DNA of 5,520 nucleotides from assembly GCA_964424455.1 (NCBI GenBank), contig CAYRJA010000140.1, positions 1 through 5,520 of the forward strand, given 5' to 3'. Below are positions 1 to 5,050 of the stretch, piece after piece. The notes beneath the pieces are model-generated. The model saw nothing but the letters and a program-made list of their open reading frames with translations, did no database searches and had not been told where the DNA came from. The stretch comes from CAYRJA01 sp964424455. GTDB taxonomy: Bacteria > Bacteroidota > Bacteroidia > Chitinophagales > UBA10324. The number at the start of each line of letters is the position of its first letter. Positions within the stretch are counted from its first letter, which is position 1. Both the position numbers and the translations under genes were made by a program.

Positions 1-30
1 GGTCAGGAGAGGAGGGAATAAAATTGCTGT

Positions 31-58
31 GTAGCCCACGATTTAAATCGTGGGCTAC
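31..58. repeat. Perfect 28-nt palindrome
   Basis: The left arm GTAGCCCACGATTT is the exact reverse complement of the right arm, with the axis between 44 and 45 and no unpaired spacer. As DNA it could extrude a cruciform. As RNA it would fold into a 10-12 bp hairpin with a tight AT-rich tip. It has no T-tract after it, so it is not a canonical intrinsic terminator. It is the strongest single inverted repeat in the window. Confidence 0.9.
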
Positions 59-78
59 AAAAGATAAATTCTCCCACC

Positions 79-94
79 AACGGCTTCAGCCGTT
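79..94. repeat. Short hairpin AACGGCT / AGCCGTT
   Basis: Seven perfectly paired bases enclose a 2-nt TC loop (in practice a 4-nt loop, TTCA, on a 6-bp stem). It lies 20 nt after the 28-nt palindrome and belongs to the same cluster. No T-run follows it. Confidence 0.75.
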
Positions 95-114
95 TATTAA
101 CTTCCGTCTCAGTA

Positions 115-135
115 GGGTTTCCACTTCGGAATCCC
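115..135. repeat. Short hairpin GGGTTTCC / GGAATCCC
   Basis: Eight positions pair across a 5-nt ACTTC loop with a single T·T mismatch (118 with 132). It is the third hairpin of the 31-155 cluster. Confidence 0.65.
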
Positions 136-226
136 CTCCGCCAATCAATGAATTGAAGCAAGTAAAAGATAGGCGACATGAAAGATAGTTTAGAAAGTGT
201 TACAGTAAGGAGAGCGCTGAATATCA

Positions 227-242
227 ACGGGTCTCTTCCCGT
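227..242. repeat. Small hairpin ACGGG / CCCGT
   Basis: A 5-bp stem encloses the loop TCTCTT. The GGGTCTC core resembles the inner stem-loop of the 25-nt hairpin family found at 1631, 1791 and 2020 (CGGG-TCT-CCCG), but the outer arms are absent. Kinship with that family is only suggested. Confidence 0.35.
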
Positions 243-267
243 ACCCGCCAAGTTGCTCTATAGTGTT

Positions 268-301
268 TTGAGCGGGGATTCAGACAAATGAATTACATTT
301 A
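268..301 (+). promoter_or_regulatory. Possible CFB-type promoter of the secreted-protein gene
   Basis: TACATTTA at 294-301 matches the Bacteroidetes -7 consensus TAnnTTTG at all but the last base, and a TTG sits at 268-270. The 23-nt spacing is somewhat longer than typical. Transcription would start near 308 and leave a leader of about a dozen bases before the ATG at 321. The match is weak and unsupported by other signals. Confidence 0.25.
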
Positions 302-320
302 TAGGAAATTATATTGAAAG

Positions 321-1595
321 ATGAAAAAGACTTCGAGTATTACAATCGCTATTGCTTTCTTTTTCAGTTACTGTAATGCGCAACTTGTTCCCTCTTCCTG
401 TGATGCACCCGACAGTATAAAAACAAAATATCAGGATGATGCTGACCGGCTTACGGTAAGAAGGACAAACAGAACCATGACAACTTATAAAGACTCCGTA
501 CTCATTTTCAAACCCTGGTCTGATACGGTATTAAATGCCCTGATGGCGGTTTATAACGCAACCTCTTTACCGGCAAGAGATACTGTGGTAAAGATGTATG
601 ATATTCATTCCCGCTATGAAGATATTAAAGGAGTATCTGTAGGGGCAGATTCCTCTTTAAATTGGATGCACCAGTTAAAGACAGGGAACCTTGTTACAGG
701 AAATGATACGATTGATTATTTAATTTCAAAATATCATCTGCATATTTATGATTATTACGGATCGAAATACGACCGTTACCATTATGTATCTTTTATTTCC
801 GACAATAATATTAATGGCTCCCCATTGATAAAGTTGTTTAAAGAGGTGTCAACGGTCTATTGGGCGGGCCCTGCTTTTGTCCAAATTGGCGACGGCAATA
901 ACATTCAGGATTCAGTTCATACGGATTTTGTCGAATTAATTTACTCTTATGGCTACGGTGACTGCTTATCAGGTTGCATTTGCCGGACGTATTGGACTTT
1001 TTATGTTTATCCGGATTGTTCGGTTGAATATGTCGGCAAAGAACCGGACTGGAGTTCTGTTACAGCTGATTTTGCACCTGATACTTTGGTCATCTGCCGA
1101 GACAGTTGTATTCAATTCGCGGATAAGAGCATTACTTCCGGTCCATCTGTTAAGCTATGGTCATGGTCATTCCAGGGCGGAACTCCATCGTCATTTATTG
1201 GACAACATCCGCCGGAAATCTGTTACAACACCACGGGAACTTTCAGTGTTGGATTATTCGTGGACAATGGGCAGCCATTTCAGTTTAAAAATAATAAATG
1301 GGGTTTAATCACTGTAACCGGCGGGAACGACTGTACCAATGGAATTCTGCATGTATCGTCCGATAGTTACTTAAACCTTTCTCCCAACCCTGCCTCTTCC
1401 TTCCTTTCCATTACCTCCCATCTTCCTATAAATGAAATCGAGCTAAAAGATTTACTCGGTAGAACTATTTATCATCAAGCTGTAACAGGAAAAGAAACTA
1501 CCATCAATGTTAGTTATATGCCTGTCGGCATTTACTTCGTCGTAATAAAAAATGAATCCAGCAGTACAGTGGTGAAGAAGTGGGTGAAAGAATAA
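321..1595 (+). CDS. Secreted PKD-domain protein with a type IX secretion sorting domain
   Basis: A 424-residue protein, most likely exported across the inner membrane by Sec and across the outer membrane by the type IX system. Residues 1-20 form a signal peptide: two lysines, a hydrophobic stretch, and a likely cut after CNA before Q21. Residues ~25-240 are a region I cannot name, ending in a Cys/Gly/aromatic-rich segment (GYGDCLSGCICRTYW at 211-225, then DCSVEYVGKE at 232-241). Residues ~248-333 look like a PKD/immunoglobulin-like fold, with the WSWSFQGGTPS core and CYNTTGTFSVGLFV strand. Residues ~349-424 match the Por_Secre_tail sorting domain: LNLSPNPASSFL, IELKDLLGR, YMPVGIYFVVIK and a basic end, KKWVKE. 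This tail is normally cleaved when cargo is attached to the surface or released. The ATG at 321 is chosen because it gives the complete signal peptide; upstream is A-rich without a clear Shine-Dalgarno site. The gene stands alone between repeat-rich gaps, and its last codons are part of the downstream duplication. No catalytic motif is visible, so the function is unknown. Confidence 0.93.
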   Translation: MKKTSSITIAIAFFFSYCNAQLVPSSCDAPDSIKTKYQDDADRLTVRRTNRTMTTYKDSVLIFKPWSDTVLNALMAVYNATSLPARDTVVKMYDIHSRYEDIKGVSVGADSSLNWMHQLKTGNLVTGNDTIDYLISKYHLHIYDYYGSKYDRYHYVSFISDNNINGSPLIKLFKEVSTVYWAGPAFVQIGDGNNIQDSVHTDFVELIYSYGYGDCLSGCICRTYWTFYVYPDCSVEYVGKEPDWSSVTADFAPDTLVICRDSCIQFADKSITSGPSVKLWSWSFQGGTPSSFIGQHPPEICYNTTGTFSVGLFVDNGQPFQFKNNKWGLITVTGGNDCTNGILHVSSDSYLNLSPNPASSFLSITSHLPINEIELKDLLGRTIYHQAVTGKETTINVSYMPVGIYFVVIKNESSSTVVKKWVKE

Positions 1596-1735
1596 AAGGT
1601 CTGAACCACTGATTAGTCTGATTCTCTGCCCTTGTCGGGTCTCCCGACCGACAAGCAGTTTAACCAACCAGCCAATAGAAATATTTAATACCTGTTTTTT
1701 CATGTAGAGTAAATATAATTACTTCCGTTCATTTT
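1576..1735 (+). repeat. Tandem duplication, copy 1 (includes the 3' end of the upstream gene)
   Basis: Positions 1576-1663 are identical, base for base, to 1736-1823 (88 nt). The match continues with three mismatches to 1692 (=1852), after which the copies diverge and shift by one base. The unit starts within the last codons of the secreted-protein gene (final residues KKWVKE and stop) and runs through its 3' flank, including a 25-nt hairpin. Both copies end near the same CGTTCATTTTAG sequence (1726-1737 and 1887-1898). Confidence 0.95.
1631..1655 (+). repeat. 25-nt hairpin repeat, copy A
   Basis: Outer arms CTTGTCGG and CCGACAAG pair over 8 bp. An alternative inner stem TCGGG-TCT-CCCGA uses part of the same left arm, so two mutually exclusive folds exist. 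It begins 35 bases after the stop codon of the secreted-protein gene and could slow RNA decay or act as a weak terminator, but no T-tract follows directly. Confidence 0.85.
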
Positions 1736-1898
1736 AGAAGTGGGTGAAAGAATAAAAGGTCTGAACCACTGATTAGTCTGATTCTCTGCCCTTGTCGGGT
1801 CTCCCGACCGACAAGCAGTTTAATCAACAAACCAATAGAAATATTTAATACCGGTTTCCTTTATTTAGTGTAAATATAACTACTACCGTTCATTTTAG
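1736..1898 (+). repeat. Tandem duplication, copy 2
   Basis: Second, directly adjacent copy of the 160-nt unit. It repeats the sequence encoding the last five residues and stop codon of the upstream gene, but with no reading frame before it, so this is a non-functional gene-end fragment. The first 88 nt are perfectly conserved and the last ~45 nt are strongly diverged, an uneven pattern. The inverted hairpin at 1898-1922 abuts its end. Confidence 0.93.
1791..1815 (+). repeat. 25-nt hairpin repeat, copy B
   Basis: Identical to copy A (1631-1655), carried along by the tandem duplication, so it is not independent evidence for conservation of the hairpin. Confidence 0.85.
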
Positions 1899-1922
1899 CT
1901 GTCGGTCAGGAGACCTGACAGC
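1898..1922 (-). repeat. 25-nt hairpin repeat, copy D, inverted orientation
   Basis: On the minus strand this matches the hairpin at 2020-2044 except at positions 1, 2, 7, 24 and 25. Outer arms are GCTGTC and GACAGC; the inner stem GTCAGG-AGA-CCTGAC (read on the plus strand) is perfect. Compared with copy A there are six changed positions, and these form exactly three base pairs (1/25, 2/24 and the inner pair 7/15). Structure is preserved while sequence changed. Confidence 0.8.
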
Positions 1923-2019
1923 GGCGAGGGAGAAGATCCGGCAGCAGCGGGGAAATACAAATAGAGTTTAAAGGACTTATATAATTACTCTCTGCACCCT
2001 TGTTGGTAACGCCCCTACC

Positions 2020-2044
2020 CTTGTCGGGTCTCCTGACCGACAAG
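2020..2044 (+). repeat. 25-nt hairpin repeat, copy C
   Basis: Differs from copy A at a single base (C to T at repeat position 15), which turns the inner G-C pair into a G·T wobble. Similarity continues past the hairpin: CAAGC is followed by a related GAACCAAC stretch (2050-2057), as in copy A (TAACCAAC). The copied unit was therefore longer than the hairpin. Confidence 0.82.
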
Positions 2045-2089
2045 CGGCTGAACCAACAACAATTTATTCTCTAACATGAGTTTGTCCCA

Positions 2090-2181
2090 GCGGGTTTACG
2101 CATTTTGCGAACCCCGCGTGTTTGTGGATTCCTCTGCAATCTCAGCTATGATAATAGCGGAGTTCACTTCGTGTAACCCCG
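2090..2181. repeat. Inverted pair of bulged GC-rich hairpins (REPIN-like)
   Basis: Hairpin 1 (2090-2117) pairs GCGGG with CCCGC, then TT with AA, then CGCA with TGCG, around a TTT loop, with one mismatch and one bulged base. Hairpin 2 (2158-2181) pairs CGG with CCG, GTT with AAC and CAC with GTG around TTC, again with one mismatch and one bulged T. Reverse-complementing hairpin 1 gives the same layout as hairpin 2, including the bulged T beside the AA. The two are thus related and point in opposite directions, 40 bases apart. This is the arrangement of REPINs, pairs of REP palindromes mobilised by RAYT transposases. That label is inference, as no RAYT is present here. Confidence 0.6.
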
Positions 2182-2257
2182 ATAGAACACAATTTCCTTT
2201 CCACAGCAATAATATTCCGCGCAACTTCCTCGTCCCAAAAAAACCTACTTTTATCCC

Positions 2258-2884
2258 ATGAATTTTCCTTCACGATTAATTGAAAATGCAGTAAGTGAGT
2301 TTGAAAAACTGCCGGGGATTGGCAAAAAGACAGCATTGCGAATGGTGTTACACCTGCTCCGTCAAGACCGTGAAAATGTTCACCGGTTTTCTGATGCTAT
2401 GACTCGTCTTCGGAATGAAATAAAAACCTGTAACACTTGTGGCAACCTGTCTGACACCGATGTTTGCAGTATATGTTCCAACCGCGCGCGTAATCATTCA
2501 CTCGTGTGTGTGGTGGAAAGTGCGCGCGAAGTGATGGCAATTGAAGCAACGGCTCAATTCAATGGCGTGTATCATGTGCTGGGCGGAGTGATTAGCCCAC
2601 TTGAGGGAATCGGTCCAGAAGAATTAAATATTACTTCGCTGATTGAGCGTGTGAAATCAAACGAGTGCAATGAAGTGGTTATGGCGCTGAATCCAACCAT
2701 TGAAGGCGACACCACTATTTTTTACATCTCGCGCAAACTGCATGAGTTTCCTTCTCTGAAAATTACTACGATTGCACGCGGCGTGGCATTCGGCGGTGAG
2801 TTGGAATATGTAGATGACCTCACGCTTGCCCGCTCCATTGCAACACGGCTTCCTTACGAAAACTATTTGGTGAACCGCGAATGA
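2258..2884 (+). CDS. recR: Recombination mediator protein RecR
   Basis: A 208-residue protein of normal RecR length. In the RecFOR pathway RecR forms a ring clamp and, with RecO (and RecF), helps load RecA onto SSB-coated single-stranded DNA at gaps. Visible parts in order: a helix-hairpin-helix segment (LPGIGKKTALR, residues 18-28), a four-cysteine zinc finger (C58, C61, C70, C73; CNTCG and CSIC), and a Toprim domain (~81-175) with VVESAREVMAIE, YHVLGGVISPLEGIGPEEL and the family signature ALNPTIEGD (143-151). The C-terminal signature is IARGVAFGGELEYVDDLTL (172-190). All key residues are intact. The ATG at 2258 gives the standard N terminus MNFPSRLIENAV; no Shine-Dalgarno site precedes it. 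The stop overlaps the start of the glycosyltransferase gene by four bases (ATGA), so the two are probably co-transcribed. Confidence 0.98.
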   Translation: MNFPSRLIENAVSEFEKLPGIGKKTALRMVLHLLRQDRENVHRFSDAMTRLRNEIKTCNTCGNLSDTDVCSICSNRARNHSLVCVVESAREVMAIEATAQFNGVYHVLGGVISPLEGIGPEELNITSLIERVKSNECNEVVMALNPTIEGDTTIFYISRKLHEFPSLKITTIARGVAFGGELEYVDDLTLARSIATRLPYENYLVNRE

Positions 2885-4875
2885 TTCGGCTCTCGGTTAT
2901 TATCGTCAATTACAATGTCAAGTTTTTTCTTGAACAATCGCTGCTGTCTGTCCGCAAAGCGGTGAAGAATATTCCTTCGGAAATATTTGTAGTGGACAAT
3001 CATTCGGTGGATGGTTCTGTGGAAATGATTCGCAAGAAATTTCATGAAGTTATTTTAACGGAGAACAAAACAAATGTTGGTTTTGCAAAAGCCAACAATC
3101 AGGCGATCCTGCAGGCGAAAGGTGAATATGTTTTACTGCTGAATCCGGATACGGTGGTAGAAGAAGATACGCTTGAAAAATGTATCCGCTTTATGGATGA
3201 GCATCCCGAAGCGGGAGGGTTGGGAGTTAAAATGCTTGACGGGAAAGGGAATTTTCTTCCCGAATCCAAACGCGGATTTCCTTCTCCGTCGGTTGCGTTT
3301 TACAAAACTTTTGGCTTGTCAAAACTTTTTCCTCATTCCAAAACATTTGCCCGTTACCATTTAGGTCATCTATCTCCCGATGAAACAAATGAAGTAGAAG
3401 TGCTCGCCGGTGCATTTATGTTTATCCGGAAAAAGGTTCTGGATGAAATCGGACTGCTCGATGAAAAATTTTTTATGTACGGCGAAGACATAGACCTTTC
3501 ATACAGAATTGTAACAGCCGGATATAAGAATTATTACTTCGCTGAAACGCGAATCATTCATTACAAGGGCGAAAGCACCAAGAAAGGTTCGCTCAACTAT
3601 GTGCGGATGTTTTACAATGCAATGATCATTTTTGCACGAAAACACTTTAGCGGACAAAAAGCAGGATGGTTTATTTTATTACTGAAACTGGCAATTTATT
3701 TCCGTGCTGCCATTTCGCTGCTGTCACACTTTGTTAAAGTAATAGCACAACCGTTATTTGATGCGGTCATTCTTTATGCCGGTATGTTCTTGCTGAAAAC
3801 TTTTTGGGAAAGCCATGCAAAAGGAGGAGAGGGCGTTACCTATCCGTTACAGTTTACGGCTGTAATTGTTCCTGCTTACATTCTGATTTGGCTTATCTCG
3901 GTTTATTTCAGTGGTGGTTACGACAAAAACACGCGCCCGTCAAAAATCTCAAGGGGGCTATTCATTGGCACACTATTGATTGCCGCCGGCTACGGATTCT
4001 TGGATGAGTCGCTGCGCTTTTCCCGCGCCATGATTTTACTCGGATTTATGTTCGCCTTGTTTTCCATGATTGGGTGGCGTATGCTGTTACACCTTTTCCG
4101 GTTTGGCACTCTTAACTTAGGCGATACGCAGGAAAAGAAATTGATAATTGTCGGAGGGCATGATGAAGCCCGCCGGGTTTTGTCTTTAGTAAAAGAAGCA
4201 AGAGTGAAAACCAATTTCCTCGGATTTGTTTTGCCTGTCATTCTGAGCGGAGCGAAAGAATCTGCTCAGAATATTCAAGATACAAATGATGAATTTCTCG
4301 GAACTGGCGATCAATTAAAAGGATTGGCAGAAATTTATAAAGCTGATGAAATTATTTTTTGCTCGAAAGATATTTCCTCACAGCAGATTATTTCGTGGAT
4401 GACTTCCATCGGAAGCGCGGTGGATTACAAAATTGTACCCGAAGAATCGCTGAGCATTATCGGCAGTAATTCAAAAGACTTGCCCGGCGAACTATACACG
4501 ATTGATATCCGCATGGCGATAGTAACCGATGCCAACCAACGCAACAAGCGGTTGCTCGATGTGCTGCTGAGTTTATTTTTCCTTGTCACTTTCCCGGTTC
4601 AGTTGTTCATTGTAAAAAATTCTTTGGGATTGTTGTCTAATATTTTTTCAGTGCTGTTCAACCGGAAAAGCTGGGTAGGATATGCACAAACCAATGGCAA
4701 GCCGGATGAAAAACTTCCTGCCATTAAATACGGAGTGATTCATCCTGATGATGCCGTCCGCCATAGCATTAATGAATCTGTCGTTACCCGTCTCAATTTT
4801 TTGTATGCCAAAGATTACTCTGTTTGGAAGGATGTGGAATTCGTCATAAAATCTTATCGAAAACTCGGCAGGTAA
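2881..4875 (+). CDS. GT2 glycosyltransferase fused to a degenerate WbaP-type sugar-phosphate transferase module
   Basis: A 664-residue membrane protein probably involved in surface polysaccharide or glycan assembly. Residues 1-255 are a family 2 glycosyltransferase of the WbbL/rhamnosyltransferase-like group: LSVIIVNYN (4-12), VVDN (37-40), NVGFAKANN (65-73), the NPD metal-binding motif (88-90), AGAFMFIR (176-183) and the probable catalytic GEDIDLSYR (201-209). About five hydrophobic segments follow (~261-283, 288-306, 322-343, 357-373, 382-402). A Rossmann-like CoA_binding_3-type domain comes next (~419-545; KLIIVGGHDEARRVL), then KRLLDVLLSLFFLVTFPV (556-573), which resembles the re-entrant helix of polyprenyl-phosphate glycosylphosphotransferases. 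The usual catalytic stretch with an FRSM-like segment and the DE dyad is not seen, yet the family's end (YAKDYSVWKDVEFVIKS, 642-658) is recognisable. The GT2 half looks active; the second half is likely a scaffold or inactive. The ATG overlaps the recR stop. The acceptor and donor sugars cannot be told. Confidence 0.93.
   Translation: MIRLSVIIVNYNVKFFLEQSLLSVRKAVKNIPSEIFVVDNHSVDGSVEMIRKKFHEVILTENKTNVGFAKANNQAILQAKGEYVLLLNPDTVVEEDTLEKCIRFMDEHPEAGGLGVKMLDGKGNFLPESKRGFPSPSVAFYKTFGLSKLFPHSKTFARYHLGHLSPDETNEVEVLAGAFMFIRKKVLDEIGLLDEKFFMYGEDIDLSYRIVTAGYKNYYFAETRIIHYKGESTKKGSLNYVRMFYNAMIIFARKHFSGQKAGWFILLLKLAIYFRAAISLLSHFVKVIAQPLFDAVILYAGMFLLKTFWESHAKGGEGVTYPLQFTAVIVPAYILIWLISVYFSGGYDKNTRPSKISRGLFIGTLLIAAGYGFLDESLRFSRAMILLGFMFALFSMIGWRMLLHLFRFGTLNLGDTQEKKLIIVGGHDEARRVLSLVKEARVKTNFLGFVLPVILSGAKESAQNIQDTNDEFLGTGDQLKGLAEIYKADEIIFCSKDISSQQIISWMTSIGSAVDYKIVPEESLSIIGSNSKDLPGELYTIDIRMAIVTDANQRNKRLLDVLLSLFFLVTFPVQLFIVKNSLGLLSNIFSVLFNRKSWVGYAQTNGKPDEKLPAIKYGVIHPDDAVRHSINESVVTRLNFLYAKDYSVWKDVEFVIKSYRKLGR
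4240..4272 (+). repeat. Palindromic repeat inserted in frame inside the glycosyltransferase gene
   Basis: ATTCTGAGC (4240-4248) is the exact reverse complement of GCTCAGAAT (4264-4272), with a 15-nt loop. The core, a TCATTCTGAGCGGAGCGAA-like sequence, resembles a short interspersed repeat (CATTCTGAGCGAAGCGAAGAATCT type) that I recall as common between genes in many bacteria. Here it encodes about residues 452-464 of the glycosyltransferase, in the loop between FLGFV and DEFLGT of the Rossmann-like domain, without disturbing the frame. The inverted repeat is certain; membership of that repeat family is from memory. Confidence 0.6.
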
Positions 4876-4921
4876 AACTCTATTTCAACGACTATTATCA
4901 ACCGATTAAATGGAAGCGATT

Positions 4922-4971
4922 ATGTGAATTCAAGTTGAGATTGCAATAGCTTATAACTTGAATCCACACAT
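4922..4971. repeat. Inverted repeat downstream of the glycosyltransferase gene
   Basis: ATTCAAGTT (4928-4936) pairs perfectly with AACTTGAAT (4955-4963) over an 18-nt loop, and the flanking ATGTG (4922-4926) pairs with CACAT (4967-4971). A second, competing pair is ATTAAATG (4905-4912) with CATTTAAT (4969-4976). The structure begins 46 bases after the stop codon and may mark the operon's 3' end. The long loop and absence of a T-tract argue against a classical intrinsic terminator. Confidence 0.5.
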
Positions 4972-5013
4972 TTAATTTAACATTTATCATTCCTCTTACT
5001 AATCGTAAAGAAT

Positions 5014-5030
5014 TAGCTTTGTCTGCAGAC
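5014..5030 (+). promoter_or_regulatory. CFB-type -7 box followed by a 10-bp palindrome
   Basis: TAGCTTTG at 5014-5021 fits the Bacteroidetes -7 consensus TAnnTTTG exactly. No TTG was found at the expected -33 distance, so the promoter is incomplete by sequence. The expected start of transcription, about 7 bases downstream, falls within the perfect palindrome GTCTGCAGAC (5021-5030), which could bind a dimeric regulator. The leader to the ATG at 5051 would be roughly 20-25 bases and ends in the A-rich stretch typical of this phylum. Confidence 0.4.
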
Positions 5031-5050
5031 GAATCTGATTTAAAAACTAA

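Larger units (their letters stand above)
31..155. repeat. Cluster of four short hairpins (REP-like multi-hairpin element)
   Basis: Four inverted repeats follow each other with short A/T-rich spacers: a perfect 28-nt palindrome (31-58), a 7-bp stem with a 2-nt loop (79-94), an 8-pair stem with one T·T mismatch and a 5-nt loop (115-135), and a weak 4-bp stem (142-145 with 152-155). No start codon, RBS or recognisable protein domain explains the stretch. Runs of this kind resemble the intergenic palindromic elements associated with REP/RAYT or IS200-like systems in Bacteroidota. That link is from memory and inference, since no transposase gene lies in the window. It could alternatively be a structured RNA or a remnant of a mobile element. 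The hairpins are directly visible; the identity is uncertain. Confidence 0.6.
1596..2257. other. Repeat-rich non-coding gap between the secreted-protein gene and recR
   Basis: This 662-base stretch has no gene I can support. It holds the two copies of a ~160-nt tandem duplication (up to 1898), an inverted hairpin copy (1898-1922), about 95 bases with nothing recognisable (1923-2019), another hairpin copy (2020-2044), a pair of GC-rich inverted hairpins (2090-2181) and a recR leader (2182-2257) without an obvious promoter or Shine-Dalgarno site. Short open frames on both strands here lie across the hairpins and show no domain. Confidence 0.8.

Noticed and set aside
1..10. GGTCAGGAGA at the window edge, identical to the core of the inverted hairpin at 1904-1913
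   Set aside because: Ten bases at an edge, with divergence from position 11 onward, are too few to call a fifth copy of the family.
3..251. 82-residue open frame on the minus strand
   Set aside because: It lies over the hairpin cluster, has no recognisable domain or RBS, and its sequence is explained by the palindromes.
321..400. Lipoprotein signal with Cys18 as lipobox cysteine
   Set aside because: The residues before Cys18 (FSY) do not fit a lipobox, whereas CNA before Q21 is a good signal peptidase I site and fits the T9SS tail.
1631..1655. Hairpin as an intrinsic terminator of the secreted-protein gene
   Set aside because: The stem is suitable but is followed by CAGTTTAACC, not a T-tract, and near-identical copies occur away from any gene end.
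1576..2044. CRISPR-like array
   Set aside because: The hairpins repeat, but spacing is irregular, one copy is inverted, two copies derive from one duplication and there are no unique spacers of constant length or cas genes.
2076..2261. 61-residue plus-strand frame overlapping the recR start by ATGA
   Set aside because: The overlap looks like coupling, but most of the frame reads through the two bulged hairpins, shows no domain, and has no ribosome-binding signal.
2142..2336. 64-residue minus-strand frame over the recR start
   Set aside because: It runs antisense into conserved recR codons and across a hairpin. Fragments with similar sequence probably reflect the repeat itself, not a protein.
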